Shown here piece by piece: positions 35,286 through 47,678 of a DNA stretch of 64,000 nucleotides. This DNA is from Mikania micrantha (lineage: Eukaryota; Streptophyta; Magnoliopsida; Asterales; Asteraceae): the NCBI GenBank assembly GCA_009363875.1, contig CM018689.1:55553741-55617740 (forward strand). The letters are read 5' to 3'. The position numbers were made by a program, and so were the translations under genes. Each line of letters begins with the position of its first letter. The first letter of the stretch is position 1. A model generated the notes under the pieces. That model saw nothing but the letters and a program-made list of their open reading frames with translations, did no database searches and had not been told where the DNA came from.

Positions 35286-38200
35286 TGTGACAACTAGTAC
35301 CTGACCGGCCGGAAAGTCCGTACGGTGCGTCTACTATAAACAGTAACTATGTGTAATTCTATGTGTATAAACGTTACTTGTATTATCAGAATTCTAAATA
35401 CAAGAAACAGTTGTACGTATTTTCGTGTAAACTTAAATACAGTAAGTACAACGTACATTCGAAACATTAGTTGTGTGTATTTAAGTGAAAATTTAAGTAC
35501 AGTTAACACAACAGATCATAAGAAACAACAGTGTTCAAACAATTAACAGAAACAAATCGGTTGCGATCTGATATCCATAGATGACAGGAATCAGATGGCC
35601 GACAAGTCAGTGTGAAAACAATGTGAAAACATGATGTTTAGTTGAGTCCGACAGTGAGGAAACACAATTCAAACAATATTGCAGTGTCGTTTCAGAATAA
35701 CGAACTGACAGTGTGTTTGCGTGAGTGACGATTCACACAAACATATCTGTGAGTTTAGCGTTATGAAATGATGACTGGAAAGTAGAAAACAAAAGTCGGA
35801 AATCAAAACCATGGTCGCGTTCTTTCGAATGACGATTCGAACGAATACGCGCGATGGTGACGCGATTCGACGAAACGAAAACGAAACACGACACGAACGA
35901 TAATAAATTTAATAAAATTAAATAAATAACATTTTACACTTTTGAAACTCATCAAATTAATTAAAATAGTCTTCTCTTAATTATTAAAATTAATTACGCG
36001 TAATTTTCCGGATACATGACGAAATCTCGAACCGAGCAACCGAAATGAAACCGAACACCACACGTGATATAAATACTCTAAATGAGGTCAAGAAAGTTCA
36101 CGAAAATAGGGTTTTTATGAGTGTGTGTTCGATCATGACCATTAGCCGTTCCAACCTTTTTCTGCTGAACCATACAACTTCGAAAACTGATGCTGGGGCA
36201 CCACCGACATGGGAGTAGCTCCACAAACTCACTCAGCTCGACGAGGGATGTTACAGGTTCGCAGGTTGGTGAGGGATCGGCTGAACCTATTTGGTTCTTG
36301 TCGAACTACTACAAGTCACGAACCCTCGTGACTGGTCCACTTCCCCGACGAACCTTCGAGCCTATCGCGAACCTTTTGATCACCACAAACCATCCCTTAT
36401 CGGCGAACCACTCTACTGCAACGAACCTTAGGTTCGCCACATCATCAACGAACCTTCGGTCTCATCAGGCGAACCCTACGTCTCTAAGCGAACCATGCAT
36501 GCAATCTGACCACCAAACCTTGCTGCTGTGCTAACTCCAACGAACCATTTTCTCTTGGCCGAACCTTCATTGGAAACGAACCTTGTGTTCTAGAACCAAC
36601 TACCGAACCCTTGGTTTCCCTTTCAGCCGAACCCCATGCAACGAACCTCATCAGCCGGCGAGCCTTTGATTTGCATGCAACTGCCGAACCCTCATGAAAA
36701 TTCACCTTGGAGGTCAACAGGTTCGCTGGTCGAGGGTGATGATGCAACCGGTGTTGAACGAATCACCTCCTTCTCGGCCGAAAAACATATAACAGGCCCA
36801 ATTCATCGGCCCGATTTGATATCTAGCCTATACTCTATTCGGCCCAGTAGCCATTAACCGGCCCACGTGATTGCTTAGCCCACGCCCTACCTTGGCCCAC
36901 GAATCATAAACTTAGCCCAAATACCGGTTAAGCGGCCCAAACACACACACCTACGGCCCATCTAATTATCTTTCGGCCCAATTTAATGCATTGGGCCCAA
37001 TCACACAAAAGCACATGGCCCAGTCACTCGGCCCATGTCTTAAACTATCGACCCAATAGATTCGGCCCAATGTTCGTACATACAGCCAGATGAGTCTAAA
37101 TACAATCTAAATCATGAATTGAAATGGTTAAAGAATGACATTATGGGAAATAAGGTTGGAAATCATGACTATTTTCAAAGGTGTTGATTTTTGGATTAAC
37201 ACAATTAATGACATCTAGATCATTAAAACTATACAGGACTAAGTTAAAGACAACCGAAACTCACGAGTGTTAACCCATTTAGGGTTAACACATGCGCATG
37301 CACAAATTCGTATAACTTAAACTCATACAGGATCGTGAAACCAACAACAAGAACAACAAAGAGCGCGCTCATTCTTTCTTTTAAGCTAAGTCAACCCTAC
37401 AACAACAAGGTGAGTTCATATGCCCCTTTTTTTAATCTTTATTGATTTTAAACTCTTGGGGCTGAGAAACATGTTTACTTTTATTTATTTAAAAGTCTTG
37501 CTTAACATGTTATTTATACTTTGATTTAGATAATATTAAAATTTTTTATTATCACTTATCATTGTATGTATGCTTGTATGATTATGAGATAACAGGGAAA
37601 CTCAGATGAATATGATAATATAATTCCATATTCGTCAACACATTTGAATAACATAGTTGTAAGATTTTATCTTATAACTTAAAAACATACTATGCGATAG
37701 TATGAACGCATTGATCATCCACCACCTGCGTCGCTTAAGGGTACTAAGACTAGTTCTTACTACGGCTTAAGGATTACATGGTGAACATATGGAATTCATG
37801 AATGATAATCATGATAACGTAACTTCATGATAATCACATCATTCACACAATGATTAACATATCGTAATAAGACAAGTTCTTATTCAACTTTGTTAATAAC
37901 ATGAGAACATCCCACATTGAGAACAACAACAACATAGATGTACATCATCCATCGCTATCTGTGGACTAATAGACTGAGGAATTGATTTTCTATCATGTCA
38001 TACTATTAGTAACAGTTTCGATGAAGGCTATGGGATCACACGGCGGGATAGAGGTGAATCGGGTGCATTGTAATCTGATTACGTAAGGATCACAATGGAC
38101 TCCTTTTGGGCTCTATACGTTGCATTTGAGAATACATTACAAACAGTTAACTAACACTTTTAATATTCAAAAGTGAAACAACAGTTAACCCCACAATATA

Positions 38201-39012
38201 GAATAATACAGGGAACAGATTGTGAATCTAATATCCTTAACACATATATTGGTTATCAATACTTCGGTTTGATAACTACAACGCTATCATTATATTATTC
38301 TATACATGAGAACACAGGTGACTAATGAGGAGATAAACATGAGAAATGAGAATGGAAATCAATAGTTGTATTGCAAGTAGTGTGGAGTTCTAGTGGTGAT
38401 GTGGTGGGATGTTGGCTAGGGCTTAGTTCCCTTACATATGCCCTATATATAAACATCACTACTAGGATGATATAATACTTGTAAATATAACTATTGAGGA
38501 GCCATTGTGTGAACATGTGAACATACAACATACAAGTAACATAATATATATTGTGATTGTGCATGTGAATGAATCAAGGTTTTCAATTAACATACTTATG
38601 AACTCACCAACCTCGTGTTGACTTTGTTTAAATACATGTTTCTCAGGTGATGAACAGGTGTAACTACTTACGTGCAAGGATTAAGCTAGTGGACTTTTAG
38701 AAGACCTAGCTTTATTTTGTGTTGCATGCTTTTGGTGACAAGAACAACGAATCATCTTTTGTATATCTTGTACAGATACAAGATATAGTTACATTGATTC
38801 TTTTTGGTAGATTTACTGGATTAAATTATGAACGATACATTGTAATTTAATCTTGTAATTTTATGTCATGGATGTGTTAGCATTTCTCATTTATTTATCA
38901 TGTGTTATGTAAACAATCTGATCATTTGATTATCACTCAAGATATCGCGCCCCGAGAACCTTCCGCCCGACGGGAAAACACGATCCGTTCCCGCCGGCCC
39001 GGCGTGTTGACA
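35286..39012 (+). repeat. 5' LTR of the gypsy element (3727 bp)
   Basis: Starts TGTGACAACT and ends GTGTTGACA. A TATA box (tataaata) lies at 36068-36075, followed immediately by a 211-bp deletion relative to the 3' LTR, with ATGAG at the junction (36082-36086). Downstream come an array of gaacc motifs (36190-36760) and an array of ggccca motifs (36790-37080). The stretch 37046-38979 is present only here, not in the 3' LTR. Confidence 0.93.
36068..36075 (+). promoter_or_regulatory. TATA box of the gypsy 5' LTR
   Basis: tataaata, conserved at 44616-44623 in the 3' LTR. In this 5' copy the sequence starting about 10 bases downstream, where initiation would be expected, has been deleted. Confidence 0.6.
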
Positions 39013-39015
39013 GAT

Positions 39016-39027
39016 TGGTATCGGAGC
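39016..39027 (+). promoter_or_regulatory. Primer-binding site of the gypsy element
   Basis: tggtatcggagc lies 3 bases after the 5' LTR. It matches the tRNA-Met complement with one difference. Confidence 0.85.
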
Positions 39028-39130
39028 CATGGTTATAGAGAAATACAGGTCATATTACTTTAACGGTTTGGCCTACACTATAACCTAGGGACCCTCATAT
39101 AGAGATCATGTGACTTAGGATTCTATTTGC

Positions 39131-40432
39131 ATGTGTCTTCTGCTTCTGATCACTGCACTAACCGATTTTCTTTCGGCTATGATCAGAATGCCGCCAAGAA
39201 GACAACCACCTCTGTTACCACTCACTCAAGATTCAGCTCCGCACTCTTTGACACCGACACCGCCTGATTCTCCTCCACATCTACCACCTCCACCTCCACC
39301 TCCGCCACCACCGGCTTATCAGTTGGACCCTGCTACTGTGGCGTTGGCCACTCTTCTGACTAGCCAACTGAGGGATGTGATTCCCGAGATGATGAACTGC
39401 ATCAATAACAACCGCAGCAACAACGTTGCTAACTCATCTGGAGAAGGCAGCAGTAACACTAGACAGAGTCAGGATTATGCCTACAAGAACTTTGTAGGTT
39501 GCAAGCCACCCAGTTTCAGTGGCAGTGAGGGTGCCGTTGGATTAATCCAATGGATTGAGAAGATGGAAACCACCTTTGACATCAGTGGTTGTCCTGAACA
39601 GAACAAAGTCAAGTATACAGCAAGTTCATTCCACAAGAGAGCATTGACTTGGTGGAACGCTCAGGTTTCGATCAGAGGCCGGGATGAGGCCCAGGCTATG
39701 CCGTGGAGTGAATTCAAGGCCATGCTGCGGGCAGAGTTTTGTCCAAGAAATGAACTAAAGAAGGTTGAGACTGAACTGCTCAATTTGGAGATGATTAGTG
39801 ATGGGCATCTGGCCTACACCACACGATTTCATGAGTTAGCCACTTAGGCACCTGACGTGGTGCCAACACTTGAGAAGAGAATCGAGTGATATGTTGGTGG
39901 ATTACCGCCCAGTATCCGAGGGCATGTGATTTCTGCCCATCCTACTACCATGGAGTTAGCTGTTACTCTGTCAGCATCGTTGAAAGACATGATGGTTGCC
40001 TCAGGGGCATTCAAGAAAGAGGCTGAAATAGCCAAGGCTGGAACTTCAAGGAAGTCGAACAAACGTCCGGCTAAGAAACAAAAGGTGGCTACAAACTTTG
40101 TTGCCGCTACTCAAGCCCCAATGCTCAACCAGCCTCCACCACTACAGATCAGGAAGCCATACATTGGCACTGCACCTTTGTGCAATTCATGCCAGTTTCA
40201 TCACTTGCCAAACATCCCGTGCCGATACTGCACCAACTGTGGGAGATTTAGTCACTTGGTAGCCCACTGCAGGAGCCCAAGGGCTCAGAACAGAAACAAC
40301 AATGTAGCTACTGCTGCCGCTGCTGATAACAGGTCCTGCTTCACTTGTGGTGAACGGGACACTTTTCTAGGGATTGTCCCAAGAAAGCTCAACCAATGGC
40401 TCAGGAAGCAAGGGGACGAGCCTTCCAGATAG
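39131..40432 (+). pseudogene. Gypsy gag, broken by two stops and a frameshift
   Basis: Encodes the structural Gag protein that packages the element RNA. The frame opens at 39131, but the likely start is the ATG at 39188, just before a Pro-rich N-terminus (about 39188-39320) common in this family. A retrotransposon Gag domain follows at about 39490-39960. One complete CX2CX4HX4C zinc knuckle lies at about 40229-40270; the second, from about 40339, is cut by a frameshift. Breaks: TAG at 39845-39847, TGA at 39887-39889, and a one-base loss near 40355-40360 that moves the sequence into the pol frame. With those set aside, gag and pol would form a single continuous frame. The product cannot be made whole from this copy. 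Confidence 0.9.
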
Positions 40433-43400
40433 GAGCTGCTGATGCACGACAGGACCCGAACGTAATCACGGGTACATTTCTCTTATCTGACTTCTATGCA
40501 TCCATATTATTTGACACTGGTACGGATCAGAGTTTCATCTCTTCTGACTTTGCATGCCATCTTAATTATGATAAGGAATTGTTAGAGTCCCCTTACACTA
40601 TTGAGATAGCAAACGGCAAACAGATCACAGTAGACACAATATTTAGGAATTGCCCACTAACACTTGGCGATCACACATTTTCCATCAATTTGATACCGAT
40701 AGAGCTGGGCAGTTTCGACATCATCATCGGAATGGATTGGCTATCTCTTAACCACGTTGTGTTCATCTGTTCCGATAAACTACTACGCATTCCAGTGGAG
40801 AACAATGAGATTTTGGAGATTCGTGGAGACCAAGCGAAACGCAGTGTCAAGATAATATCGTGCATGAAGGCTCGCAAGTACTTACGAAAACAATGCGTTG
40901 CATTCCTAGCTCACGTGATCGAGAAAGACAAGAAGACAATCAAGATTTAAGATGTACCAGTTGTGAGAGACTATGCGGACGTGTTTCTGGATGACTTACC
41001 GGGACTGCCACCCGAGAGATCGGTGCATTTTCGAATCGATTTGATTCTGGGAGCGACCCCTGTAACTAAGTCTCCTTACAGACTTGCACCATCTGAGATG
41101 CAGGAGTTGTCCAATCAATTACAAGAGCTACTCGATAAAGGGTTCATCCGACCGAGTTTCTCCCCGTGGGGAGCTCCAGTTCTTTTTGTTAAGAAAAAGG
41201 ATGGAACCTTCAGGATGTGCATTGATTACAGAGAGCTCAACAAACTCACCATCAAGAATCGGTACCCGTTACCGAGTATTGATGATTTGTTTGATCAATT
41301 ACAGGGAGCACAATACTTTTCAAAGATAGACCTAAGATCAGGCTATCATCAGCTCCGGATTCAAGAGGAAGACATACCAAAAACGGCCTTTCGTACCCGA
41401 TATGGTCACTACGAGTTCATGGTGATGCCATTCGGATTGACGAACGCACCGGCTGTGTTCATGGATTTGATGAACCGGGTGTGCAAGCCGTACTTAGATC
41501 AGTTTGTTATCGTATTTATTGATGATATACTGATTTATTCAAAGAATGAGAAGGAACACGAGCAACACCTCAAGACAATCTTGGAAATCCTAAAGGAAGA
41601 ACGACTCTATGCCAAATTCTCCAAGTGTGAATTCTGGTTAAGAGAAGTTCAGTTCTTGGGTCACGTGATTAACAGTAATGGTATTCATGTGGATCCTGCC
41701 AAGATTGAAGCAATCAAGAACTGGGATGTGCCTACAACACCAACAGAGACCCGATCATTCTTGGGATTGGCAAGTTATTACAGGAGATTCATCTTGAATT
41801 TCTCTAAGATAGCCTTGCCCCTCACCAAGCTCACACAGAATTCTGAACCTTTTGTGTGGACTCAGAAACAAGAAGAGGCATTCCAAACACTGAAACAAAG
41901 ATTGTGCAATGCTCCAATCTTAACACTCCCAGAAAGCAATGATGACTTTGTAGTTTACTATGATGCTTCCCATCAGGGAATCGGATGTGTTTTGATGCAA
42001 CGAGACAAAGTCATTGCTTATGCCTCAAGACAGCTGAAGATACACGAGAAGAATTACACTACACACGATCTCGAACTGGGAGCTATTGTTTTTGCATTAA
42101 AGATTTGGAGACATTACCTGTATGGTACCAAATGCACTATCTTCACAGATCACAAGAGCTTACAAAAGATATTTGGTCAGAAGGAGCTTAACATGAGACA
42201 GAGACGTTGGGTTGAGCTCCTTAACGATTACGATTGTGTGATCAAATACCATCCGGGCAAAGCAAATGTTGTTGCAGATGCTTTGAGTCGGAAGGAAAGA
42301 GTCAAACCTTTACGCGTTCGCGCAATGGGGATGACTGTGCAAACAAGTCTGAGAGATCACATTTTACAAGCACAACAAGAAGCAGTGGCAAGAGACAACT
42401 TGAAACGCGAGCTCGATTGTGGAGCCAAGAAACATTTCAAGACAAAACAGGATGGAGTTATCTTCTCTCTGGATCGAGTTTGGATTCCAGCAGTAGATGA
42501 ACTTCGAACACTCATACTTGCCGAGGCACACAAAACACGTTATTCAGTTCATCCTGGTGCTGATAAGATGTACCAAGATCTTAGGTCATTTTATTGGTGG
42601 CCGGGTATGAAGAAAGACATTGTCACTTATGTGGGCAAATGTATCACATGTGCCAAGGTCAAAGAAGAACACCAGAAACCTTCGGGTTTGCTGGAACAAC
42701 CCGAGATTCCACAATGGAAGTGGGAACAAATAGCTATGGATTTCATTACCAAACTACCCCTCACTTCCAGCGGATATGATTCTATTTGGGTCATCATTGA
42801 TAGATTGACCAAGTCCGCACATTTCTTGCCAATCCGAGAGACATACAAGATGGAGAAACTAGCGAGACTATACATTGATGAAATAGTAGTTAGGCATGGG
42901 GTGCCATTGTCTATTATTTCTGACCGGGACAGTCGATTTACTTCGCGGTTCTGGCAATCATTGCAACAATCCTTAGGGACAAGTTTTAACTTGAGCACTG
43001 CTTATCATCCACAAACGGATGGACAAAGCGAGCGCACCATTCAAACCCTAGAGGATATGTTGAGAACATGCATCCTAGACTTCGGTGGAAGTTGGGACAC
43101 ACACTTACCTCTCATTGAGTTCTCCTACAACAACAGCTACCACAGCAGCATTGGATGTGCTCCGTTTGAAGCACTCTATGGTAGAAAATGTCGATCTCCA
43201 ATTTGTTGGACCGAAGTGGGAGACAACAGAATAACTGGGCCTAAACTTATTTAGGAAACGACCGATAAGATAGCCCAGATACAACAGAGACTTCAAGCAA
43301 CACGTAGCTGCCAAAAGAGTTACGCCGACAAACGGCGCAAGCCTTTGGAATTCGATGTGGGTGACCGAGTCATGTTGAAAGTGTCCCCATGGAAAGGCGT

Positions 43401-43779
43401 AGTTCGTTTTGGGGCTAAGGGCAAGCTAGCACATAGGTATGTCGGACCGTTTGAGATTACTCAACGCATAGGTCCTGTGGCATACAGACTCAGACTTCCT
43501 GATGAGCTCAGCGGAGTACACGATGTGTTTCATGTATCAAATCTCAAAAGGTGTTTAGCAGACGAAACATTGATCATACCATTGGAGGAAATACGAATTA
43601 ATGAATAATTACATTTCATTGAAGAACCTGTAGAGATTATGGAACGTGAAGTTAAGAAACTGAAACGTAGCCGTATCCCTATTGTAAAGGTTCGATGGAA
43701 CTCCAAGCGTGGACCAGAATTTACTTGGGAGCGCGAGGACAACATGAAAGCAAAGTATCCCCATCTGTTCGAGAAGTAA
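40396..43779 (+). pseudogene. Gypsy pol (PR-RT-RH-IN-chromodomain), with three nonsense codons
   Basis: The aspartic protease active site DTG is at 40513-40521. Reverse transcriptase follows, with the catalytic FIDD box at about 41515-41526; then RNase H (about 41940-42200); then integrase, with an HHCC zinc finger around 42530-42655 and catalytic DDE residues near 42736, 42919 and 43028. The final segment (about 43609-43779) reads as a chromodomain, which in chromoviruses directs insertion to marked chromatin. Breaks: TAA at 40948-40950 between protease and reverse transcriptase, TAG at 43252-43254 after the integrase core, and TAA at 43606-43608 just before the chromodomain. Protease, reverse transcriptase, RNase H and the integrase core each remain open on their own. 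The frame ends at 43777-43779. Confidence 0.93.
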
Positions 43780-43823
43780 AGCCCGACCTTTATGCTTAAA
43801 TTTCGGGACGAAATTTCTTTAAC

Positions 43824-43833
43824 AAGGGGAGAC
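43824..43833 (+). promoter_or_regulatory. Polypurine tract of the gypsy element
   Basis: A purine-rich run (aaggggagac) directly before the 3' LTR, after the characteristic ttcgggacgaaattt region. Confidence 0.85.
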
Positions 43834-45834
43834 TGTGACAACTAGTACCTGACCAACCGGCAAGGCCGTACGGTGCGTGTACTATAAACAGTAACTATGT
43901 GTAATTCTATGTGTATAAACGTTACTTGTATTATCAGAATTCTAAATACAAGAAACAGTTGTACGTATTTTCGTGTAAACTTAGATACAGTAAGTACAAC
44001 GTACATTCGAAACATTAGTTGTGTGTATTTAAGTGAAAATTTAAGTACAGTTAACACAACAGATCACAAGAAACAACAGTGTTCAAACAATTAACAGAAA
44101 CAAATCGGTTGCGATCTGATATCCATAGATGACAGGAATCAGATGGCCGACAAATCAGTGTGAAAACAATGTGAAAACCAGGTGTTTAGTTGAGTCCGAC
44201 AGTGAGGAAACACAATTCAAACAATATTGCAGTGTCGTTTCAGAATAACGAACTGACAGTGTGTTTGCGTGAGTGACGATTCACACAAACATATCTGTGA
44301 GTTTAACGTTATGAAATGATGACTGGAAAGTAGAAAACAAAAGTCGGAAATCAAAACCATGGTCGTGTTCTTTCGAATGACGATTCGAACGAATACGCGC
44401 GATGGTGACGCGATTCGACGAAACGAAAACGAAACACGACACGAACGATAATAAATTTAATAAAATTAAATAAATAACATTTTACACTTTTGAAACTCAT
44501 CAAATTAATTAAAATAGTCTTCTCTTAATTATTAAAATTAATTACGCGTAATTTTCCGGATACGCGACGAAATCTCGAACCGAGCAACCGAAATGAAACC
44601 GAACACCACACGTGATATAAATACTCTAAATGAGAGTGTTTCTCTCATTTTCACACCCACATCTCTTTCTCTCTCTAAAATTCCGGCCACCACAAGTTAC
44701 CACCATTTTCAACCTTCAATCCTCCATAACTTCTTTGTTTCTCAACCAATTTGGGTGATTCTTGAACCCACGCGAAGCTCTTGAAGTCCTCTACAAGAAA
44801 GTACAACAGATCGGAGCTGTTAACCACTAGAAATCGAGGTATGAGGTCAAGAAAGTTCACGAAAATAGGGTTTTTATGAGTGTGTGTTCGATCATGACCA
44901 TTATCCGTTCCAACCTTTTTCTGCTGAACCATACAACTTCGAAAACTGATGCTGGGGCACCACCGACATGGGAGTAGCTCCACAAACTCACTCAGCTCGA
45001 CGAGGGATGTTACAGGTTCGCAGGTTGGTGAGGGATCGGCCGAACCTATTTGGTTCTTGTTGAACTACTGCAAGTCACGAACCCTCGTGACTGGTCCACT
45101 TCCCCGACGAACCTTCGAGCCTATCGCGAACCTTTTGATCACCACAAACCATCCCTTATCGGCGAACCACTCTACTGCAACGAACCTTAGGTTCGCCACA
45201 TCATCACCGAACCTTCGGTCTCATCAGGCGAACCCTACGTCTCTAAGCGAACCATGCATGAAATCTGACCACCGAACCTTGCTGCTGTGCTAACTCCAAC
45301 GAACCATTTTCTCTTGGCCGAATCTTCATTGGAAACGAACCTTGTGTTCTAGAACCAACTACCGAACCCTTGGTTTCCCTTTCAGCCGAACCCCATGCAA
45401 CGAACCTCATCAGCCGGCGAGCCTTTGATTTGCATGCAACTGCCGAACCCTCATGAAAATTCACCTTGGAGGTCAACAGGTTCGCTGGTCGAGGGTGATG
45501 ATGCAACCGGTGTTGAACGAATCACCTCCTTCTCGGCCGAAAAACATATAACAGGCCCAATTCATCGGCCCGATTTGATATCTAGCCTATACTATATTCG
45601 GCCCAGTAGCCATTAACCGGCCCATGTGATTGTTTAGCCCACGCCCTACCTTGGCCCACGAATCATAAACTTAGCCCAAATACCGGTTAAGCGGCCCAAA
45701 CACACACCTACGGCCCATCTAATTATCTTTCGGCCCAATTTAATGCATTGGGCCCAATCACACAAAAGCACATGGCCCAGTCACTCGGCCCATGTCTTAA
45801 ACACGATCCGTTCCTGCCGGCCCGGGGTGTGACA
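43834..45834 (+). repeat. 3' LTR of the gypsy element (2001 bp)
   Basis: Keeps the 211 bp lost from the 5' LTR (44630-44840, flanked by ATGAG) but lacks about 1934 bp found in the 5' LTR, with the junction at AAAC (about 45799-45802). Adding back either deletion gives about 3.94 kb for both copies, the inferred original LTR length. Confidence 0.93.
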
Positions 45835-47678
45835 AGATATGCCACGAGCCATCCTGTTATCCTTTCTCAAACTATTCAACCTAACATGCATGTAAAACAA
45901 GTCAGCTTTATGCTGGTGACCGTTCATATCATCACATAACATAATTCAATACATAACATAAATATCATCATAACATTAATCATACTATGCAGAAACTTTA
46001 GCCTGAACTGCTGACCGAAGTCAGCATGCTTGTGCAGCACAAGACTCTATGACTATCAACCCGAAGTTGACAACTCATACATGCATAAGATTTCCTCAAC
46101 TGGCAACACAAAGTCGACAGGCTTGTGTTTCCACAAGACTCTTTAACTATCAACCGAAGTTGACAGCTCATACCGGTACAAGACTTCTTTACGTAACAAT
46201 CATTCACATAACCTTACTTTACATATCTCATTCATTCATACATAACATGGTTTAAAACATTTAAACCATCATAATCATAAACAGTGATCTGCACCATAGT
46301 GCTCAACTTTTGCCCAACCGCAGCCGGGACTTCAAAATCATATTCTCTGCTCGACCTTGACCGAGACTTTGAAAAATCATTTACTTCTCAACCGTAGTTG
46401 AGATTTAAAACATTCTTTACTTTAACATATTCTTTTATCTGACCATAAACAGGTAAAACAATCATTTTCATAAAATAACTTTATAACATGCATAACAACC
46501 CAAAATGATAAAACATTTAAAATAGGGCTACAAAGAACTCACCTGAGCTTAGTAAAGCACAATTTGCTAGCATTTCTTCTTTCCTTACTTTTTACTTCAG
46601 AATGATATCCTATTAATATGAATATATTATCATGATTATAACCTTATCATGAAAATTTACGATGACCGCTCGAAACTTCGGCATGTCATGACTTTCATTC
46701 GGAGCTTTATTTCAAAATTTCGCTTACACTCATTTTGACCATTTTTATCTCTACAATCTTGTTGTGCTTAAAGATTATTTATTTGCTCGGCTTAGATAAG
46801 CGTATTCTCTTATTTTAATTAATTCGTCTTAGGGCGTTGCTAAACCTACTGTATAATAACATGGGTTTAAGGCAACCGGAAGAGTATACATATTATATCC
46901 TCATAAAACTCAAGAAAACCTGATCATTATCTAGATGTAGTTAGGCTCCAACCAAATCAAGTTCAAAACCAAAACTCAACCTAAACATGGTGTTGGTCTC
47001 TTTAATCAATTAAGACTAACTAACACGAGATGAGAATCATAAACACATACCTTAACGATGTGTGTAGTTAATATTAATCAGCCTGATCGATTCTTCTTTT
47101 TGTTTCTCTTCTCAGCTTATATAACTCGAACGTTGAACAGAAAGAACTTAAAATTCTCAATTGTTTGATACACTGATCGTACTTCAAATTCAATATATGG
47201 GAAACATAATTGACCATTCAAATTTTAACATAGATTACGAAAATGTTTTCTGACCACACAATTCAACCAACTTCATTTACATGAAGTTTTAAGGATTTAC
47301 TTTCTATATTTACACTTTGACCCCTTGCACTTTAGGGTCCTATTTTTAAAATCCCCTTCTACTTTGCTCAGATATTTTTAATATTCACGAGCTTATATCT
47401 TGCTCATACTTTATCGTATAGCTGTCTCGCTTATATTAATGTGATCGTAATTACTTTGGGAACGTTCATAAAAATTACGAACTCAAACGGTCACCGAAAT
47501 TTTTGTACGTTATTAATAGGCTTTATAACGTGTCCATACATTATCAGATATTTTTATCGTTTATATCATTTTGATCGTAATTACTTTATGGACGTTTATA
47601 TAAATTTTGGACATAAACGGTTACCGAAATTTCGCACGTTTATTATTAGGTTACCAAATTTTCGGTTGTTACACTACA

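Larger units (their letters stand above)
35286..45834 (+). mobile_element. Full-length Ty3/gypsy retrotransposon (chromovirus, Tekay-like)
   Basis: A 10,549-bp element flanked by a perfect TSD, AGATA, at 35281-35285 and 45835-45839. It has long LTRs (35286-39012 and 43834-45834), a primer-binding site at 39016-39027 complementary to tRNA-Met, a gag region, and a pol region ordered protease, reverse transcriptase, RNase H, integrase, which defines Ty3/gypsy. A C-terminal chromodomain-like segment and very long LTRs point to a Tekay/Del-type chromovirus (inference). Over the shared parts the LTRs differ by about 26 substitutions in roughly 1.75 kb, about 1.5%, so the insertion is young. Several stops and a frameshift make it non-autonomous. 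Confidence 0.96.
35029..47673 (-). mobile_element. Older LTR (minus strand) split by the gypsy insertion
   Basis: The plus strand begins TGTAACACCC at 35029 and ends GGTTGTTACA at 47673, forming TG...CA LTR ends on the minus strand. Without the gypsy insert the piece is about 2.1 kb (35029-35285 plus 45840-47673). It contains an actcacctgagctta stretch (about 46540) that resembles gagaactcacctgaagt in the solo LTR at 51086-54711. No coding sequence is present. Flanking pentamers (atact, ctaca) do not match, so the TSD is lost, or the copy formed by recombination between elements. Confidence 0.55.

Noticed and set aside
36190..36857. Open frames in the gypsy LTRs, repeated at 44949-45616
   Set aside because: Present in both LTRs, made by the gaacc and ggccca arrays; LTR sequence, not genes.
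37046..38979. Extra 1.9 kb in the 5' LTR as a separate insertion
   Set aside because: No TG...CA ends or TSD of 5 or 8 bp at its borders; a deletion from the 3' LTR at AAAC explains it better, although not proven.
41084..42998. Several short frames inside the gypsy pol region
   Set aside because: They overlap protease, reverse transcriptase and integrase in other frames and have no own evidence.
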